NCBI GenBank assembly: GCA_963782415.1
Contig: CAWAJT010000004.1
Span: 744,001 to 808,000, forward strand
Length of the DNA stretch: 64,000 nt
Source: Bog-473 sp963782415
Lineage (GTDB): Bacteria; Actinomycetota; Acidimicrobiia; Acidimicrobiales; RAAP-2
Direction of reading: 5' to 3'
Below are positions 60,918-64,000 of the stretch, piece by piece; positions within the stretch are counted from its first letter, which is position 1, and every line of letters begins with the position of its first letter. The notes under the pieces were generated by a model. It did no database searches. It saw only the letters and a program-made list of their open reading frames with translations, and was not told the origin of the DNA. The position numbers were made by a program, and so were the translations under genes.

Positions 60918-62744
60918 AGTGTGTCGCTCCCTTCGGTGATGGTCTTCGTTTCCCGGCCCTGTGGGACGGAGGCCGGCGACGACCGCTCGTGAAAATCAGG
61001 TTGATCGCTCATCCGCTCCTCCCACCACAGACCGGCATAACGGCTGCCCGCGGCGAGGAGCTCTGCGTGGGTGCCTCGCTCCACGACGCGGCCCCTGTCG
61101 AGCATGATGATCTCGTCGACCTGTTCCAAACCCGAGAGCCGGTGTGTGATGAGCAGGGTGGAGCGGCCAGCGGTCAGCGCGAGCAGGTCGGCAGTGAGCG
61201 CGTCGGCGAGCGCGGGGATCGAGGTGCTCGCCCGGTTCGTCGAGCACGAGCAGGGGGAAGTCAGCCAGCAGGGCGCGTGCGACGGCAACCCGCTGAAGTT
61301 GGCCCCCCGAGAGTCGGCTGCCCATCGTCCCGACGGTGGTGCCCAGACCGTTGGGCAAGCTTTCCAGCCACGGCCCCAGACCGACCCGGGTGAGCGCGCT
61401 TACCAGTTCGACATCGGTGGCGCTGCGCCGGCCGACACGAAGGTTCTCGGCGAGAGTCGTATCGAAGAGATGGGGGTTCTGTTCGACCAGTCCGATGACC
61501 TGTCGCACGTCGTTGGCCGCCAGCCGTTCGAGCGGCACCCCGTCGAGCGTGGCCTCCCCGCCATCGGCGGGCAGGAAGCGCACCAGCACCTCAGCCAGCG
61601 TGGATTTACCCGCGCCGCTCGGTCCGACCAGGGCCACGCGACGACCCGGCGTGAGCTCCAGGTCGACACCACGCAAGGCTGCCCGCCCGGCACCGGGGTA
61701 GGAGGCCCAGACATCACGCAGGACGACGACGTGCGGGCCGTTCCCCAGAACAACCGGTCTCGCCGGTTCGTGGACGACGACCGGGGCATCCATGGCGTCG
61801 AATACACGCGCCGCCGCCACTCGTGACCGTTGCAGCGCCTGGGTGGCGGCGGGCAGAGGCGAAGCGAGCTCGAATGCTGCCAGAGGGACCAGCGCCACGA
61901 CGCCCAGCAGCGCTCCGTTGAGCGAGCCGGCATGCGTGGCGTGGACGCCGAAGGTCAGGGCGCCCCAGCTGGCCAGCCCGGCCAACGCCGTCGTGAGGCC
62001 AAGGCCGATGCCGGAGGTGCCGGCGCCCTTCCGGGCCACTCGGCGGAGTTGGGTGTCCACGTCCGCGATGCGACCCAGCTGTGCGTCGACCCCGCCCATG
62101 ACGAGCAGCTCGGGAGCGCCCTCCACCAGGTCCACCACACCTGTCGTGAGTTCGCCGCGGACCGTGGACTGCCGGGATTCCTCCCGTTGAGCGAGGCGTC
62201 CTGTGAGCCAGGGTACGGCGGTGGCCGAGAGGATGAGGGAGACCAGGAGGACGAGGCCGGCTTCGGGAAGGAACCACCACAGCACGGCAACGGTGCCGGC
62301 GCCGACGAGCGTCGCCACCAGGAACGGCTGGAGCACGCGCAGCACCACGTCCTGGAGCGAGTCCACGTCGTCCACGAAGCGCGCCACGAGGTCGCCCCGA
62401 CGGAAGACCGGGAGGCCGGCCGGCGCAGCGAGCTCCAGACGCTGGAAGACGCGCACGCGCAGGTCTGCTAGGACCCGGAGAGCGGCGTCGTGGCCGACCA
62501 GCCGCTCGCCGTAGCGGAAGAACCCCCGCGAGAGCCCGAAGAACTGGACGCCGACGATGGCCAACGTGAGTGACGCCTCCGACGGGTGCTGGGCGGCGCG
62601 CGAGATGAGCCAGGCCGACGTGCCCATGAGAGCGATGGATGCACCGATGGCGCCAGCGCCGAGAAGTGACGCTTGGGCCAGCCGCCTCCGGGCGCTGCGG
62701 GCGATGCCGAGGGTCCGGGCGACGCCGGCGCGCCGCTCGGTCAC
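60914..62744 (-). CDS. cydC: CydC ABC-type thiol/haem exporter subunit, frameshifted
   Basis: GTG 62744 overlaps the cydD stop. Six helices occupy the first 290 residues (LGAGAIGASIALMGTSAWLI, VLWWFLPEAGLVLLVSLILS), then an ATPase domain with Walker A ALVGPSGAGKSTLAE near 370 and signature GSRLSGGQLQRVAVARALLA. Just after LVLDEPGEHLDP the frame breaks; deleting one base in the GGGG at 61214-61217 (plus strand) joins it to ALADALTADLLALTAGRSTL, LLITHRLSGLEQVDEIIMLD and the C terminus at 60914. The whole protein is about 609 residues. CydDC exports reducing thiols and is required for bd oxidase assembly. The break is probably a sequence error. Confidence 0.88.
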
Positions 62745-64000
62745 GACGCCACCCCGACTGCCCCGGGTAGTTCGACGACGCGGTCGGCGAGCGCGGCCAG
62801 GGCGGGACGGTGGGCCACAATCACCGCGGTCCGGCCGCCGACGAGGTGACGTATCGCGGCCAGCACATCGGCCTCCGTCTCGGCGTCGAGGCTGGCCGTG
62901 GGCTCGTCGAGCAAGAGGAGCGGTGCGTCCCGTACGAAGGCCCGGGCCAGCGACACGCGCTGTCGCTCGCCGGTGGAAAGCCCCGCGCCGCCCTCGCCGA
63001 GAAGGGTGTCCACGCCGTCGGGGAGCCGCCGCACGACCTCGGTCAGCCCGGCGGCTTCGAGGGCAGCCCAGACGGTCTCATCGGACGCGTCGCCTCGGCC
63101 GAGTCGAACGTTGTCGGCTACCGAACGTGCGAAGAGGTGGGGTCGCTGTGGCACCCAGGCGATGTGGTCGCGCCAGTCGGTCAGATCGAGGTCTGCCAGG
63201 GCGACTCCACCGAGGGACACGGACCCGGCATCGGGCACGCGCAGGCCGAGGATGACGGCCAAGAGCGTCGACTTGCCACAACCACTCGGTCCGGTCACGG
63301 CCACGGTTTCCCCAGCTGCGACGACGAGGTCGGCCCCGTCGAGGGCGGGCAGGCGCCGGCCGGCGTAGGTGAGCTCCAGGCCGCTGATGCGGATCGACGT
63401 GTCGCCTGCCTTCATCGCTCCACGTGCCGGCACGGCTCCCTGCTCCTCCAACAAGGTGAACAGGTCCTGGGCCGCCTGCATCCCGTCGGCGCTGGCGTGG
63501 TAGTTGGCGCCCAATCGCGCGCAGGGGAAGGTAGGCCTCCGGGGCGAGAACGAGCACGAACAGTGCGTCGTGGAAGGACATGTCCCCGCTGAGCAGCCGC
63601 AGCCCGACGGCGACGGCGACGAGGGCGACCGACACAGTGGCGAGCAGCTCCAGGATCAACGAGGACAAGAAGGTGAGACGAAGGGTGGAGAGCGTGGTGG
63701 CGCGATAGCGATCGGTGACGTCGGCGATCGATTTCGCCTGTACCGTGGCCCTCCCGAAGATCTTGAGTGTTGGCAGGCCCGCCACGACGTCGAGGAAATG
63801 TCCGGCCAGCCTCTGGAGTGAGCGCATGCGGGCCGCCGTGCGCTCGCTCGTGGAGGCACCGACGAGCGCCATGAAAATCGGGATCAGCGGCAGGCTGACC
63901 GCAATCAGGACAGCGCTGACCCAATCTGCACCGGCCACGACCGCGATCACGGCCACGGGTACGATCACCGCCAGGAACAGCTGGGGCAGGTAACGCGCGA
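62741..64000 (-). CDS. cydD: CydD ABC-type exporter subunit, partial at the right edge and frameshifted
   Basis: The 5' end lies beyond the window; the reading frame continues across base 64000 (ARYLPQLFLAVIVPVAVIAV). Helices and the coupling part ASTSERTAARMRSLQRLAGH follow, then LVLAPEAYLPLRAIG. There the frame breaks; deleting one C in the CCC at 63510-63512 gives IGANYHASADGMQAAQDLFT and the intact ATPase: Walker A VTGPSGCGKSTLLAV, LSTGERQRVSLARAFVRDAP, LLLLDEPTASLDAETEADVL. CydD pairs with CydC. The stop overlaps the cydC start as GTGA, so order on the transcript is D-C-A-B. Confidence 0.88.

Overview
The window is uniformly GC-rich, densely coded DNA with many GTG starts and 4-base start/stop overlaps. 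It carries an actinobacterial-type LexA box (CGAAC-N4-GTTCG) on an imuA'-imuB-dnaE2 cassette, a PPOX-class (F420-type) flavoprotein, a LivH-LivM fusion, a TauD-like dioxygenase and a cydDCAB bd-oxidase operon. This points to a high-GC actinobacterium; an Acidimicrobiia-like lineage is my best guess, but no rRNA or taxonomic marker is present to prove it. No rRNA, tRNA, CRISPR array, transposase or prophage gene was seen.

Layout. 1-3573: a tightly overlapping catabolic operon (end of a 3-hydroxyisobutyrate-dehydrogenase-like gene, a DeoC/LsrF-type aldolase, an FGGY kinase, a LarA-type nickel racemase homologue). 3825-13122: a co-oriented set made of a long tryptophan 2,3-dioxygenase, an ATP-grasp ligase and a branched-chain-amino-acid-type ABC importer in which the second ATPase is fused to an MFS transporter, the two permeases are fused (with a frameshift), followed by LivG and a membrane-anchored binding protein. 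It is the best candidate here for an undescribed system. 13152-19852: mixed accessory genes (SDR, secreted Ig-like protein, Cad-family transporter, TauD, hydrolase, VC0807-type membrane protein). 20420-26480: LCP-type protein, NagB, threonine-dehydratase-like enzyme, hydrolase, a three-domain cNMP/glutaredoxin/thioredoxin-reductase-like protein, a tiny acidic protein and a GNAT. 26547-36405: pirin, Gfo/Idh/MocA and CaiB enzymes, questin-oxidase-like protein, aldo/keto reductase, hypothetical proteins, amidohydrolase, and a methyltransferase preceded by a chain of overlapping mini-ORFs.

36747-46730 holds secreted hydrolases and a DNA-damage island: AlkB, an SRAP/HMCES protein, and divergent from it a LexA-box-controlled imuA'-imuB-dnaE2 mutasome with an unusually short ImuB. 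46769-53990 carries small enzymes (EthD, VOC, SnoaL-like, PPOX, AraC regulator, DapB-like dehydrogenase, SDR). 54050-64000 is respiratory and carbohydrate metabolism: type II NADH dehydrogenase, GH15 glucanase/trehalase, SDR, and cydD-cydC-cydA-cydB on the minus strand running off the right edge.

A striking property of the sequence itself is that at least five genes (livHM, dnaE2, ethD, cydC, cydD) are each broken by a shift repairable with one base, mostly at C/G runs; essential-looking domains continue on both sides. These are more likely assembly errors than five independent mutations, and they should be corrected before any functional conclusion.
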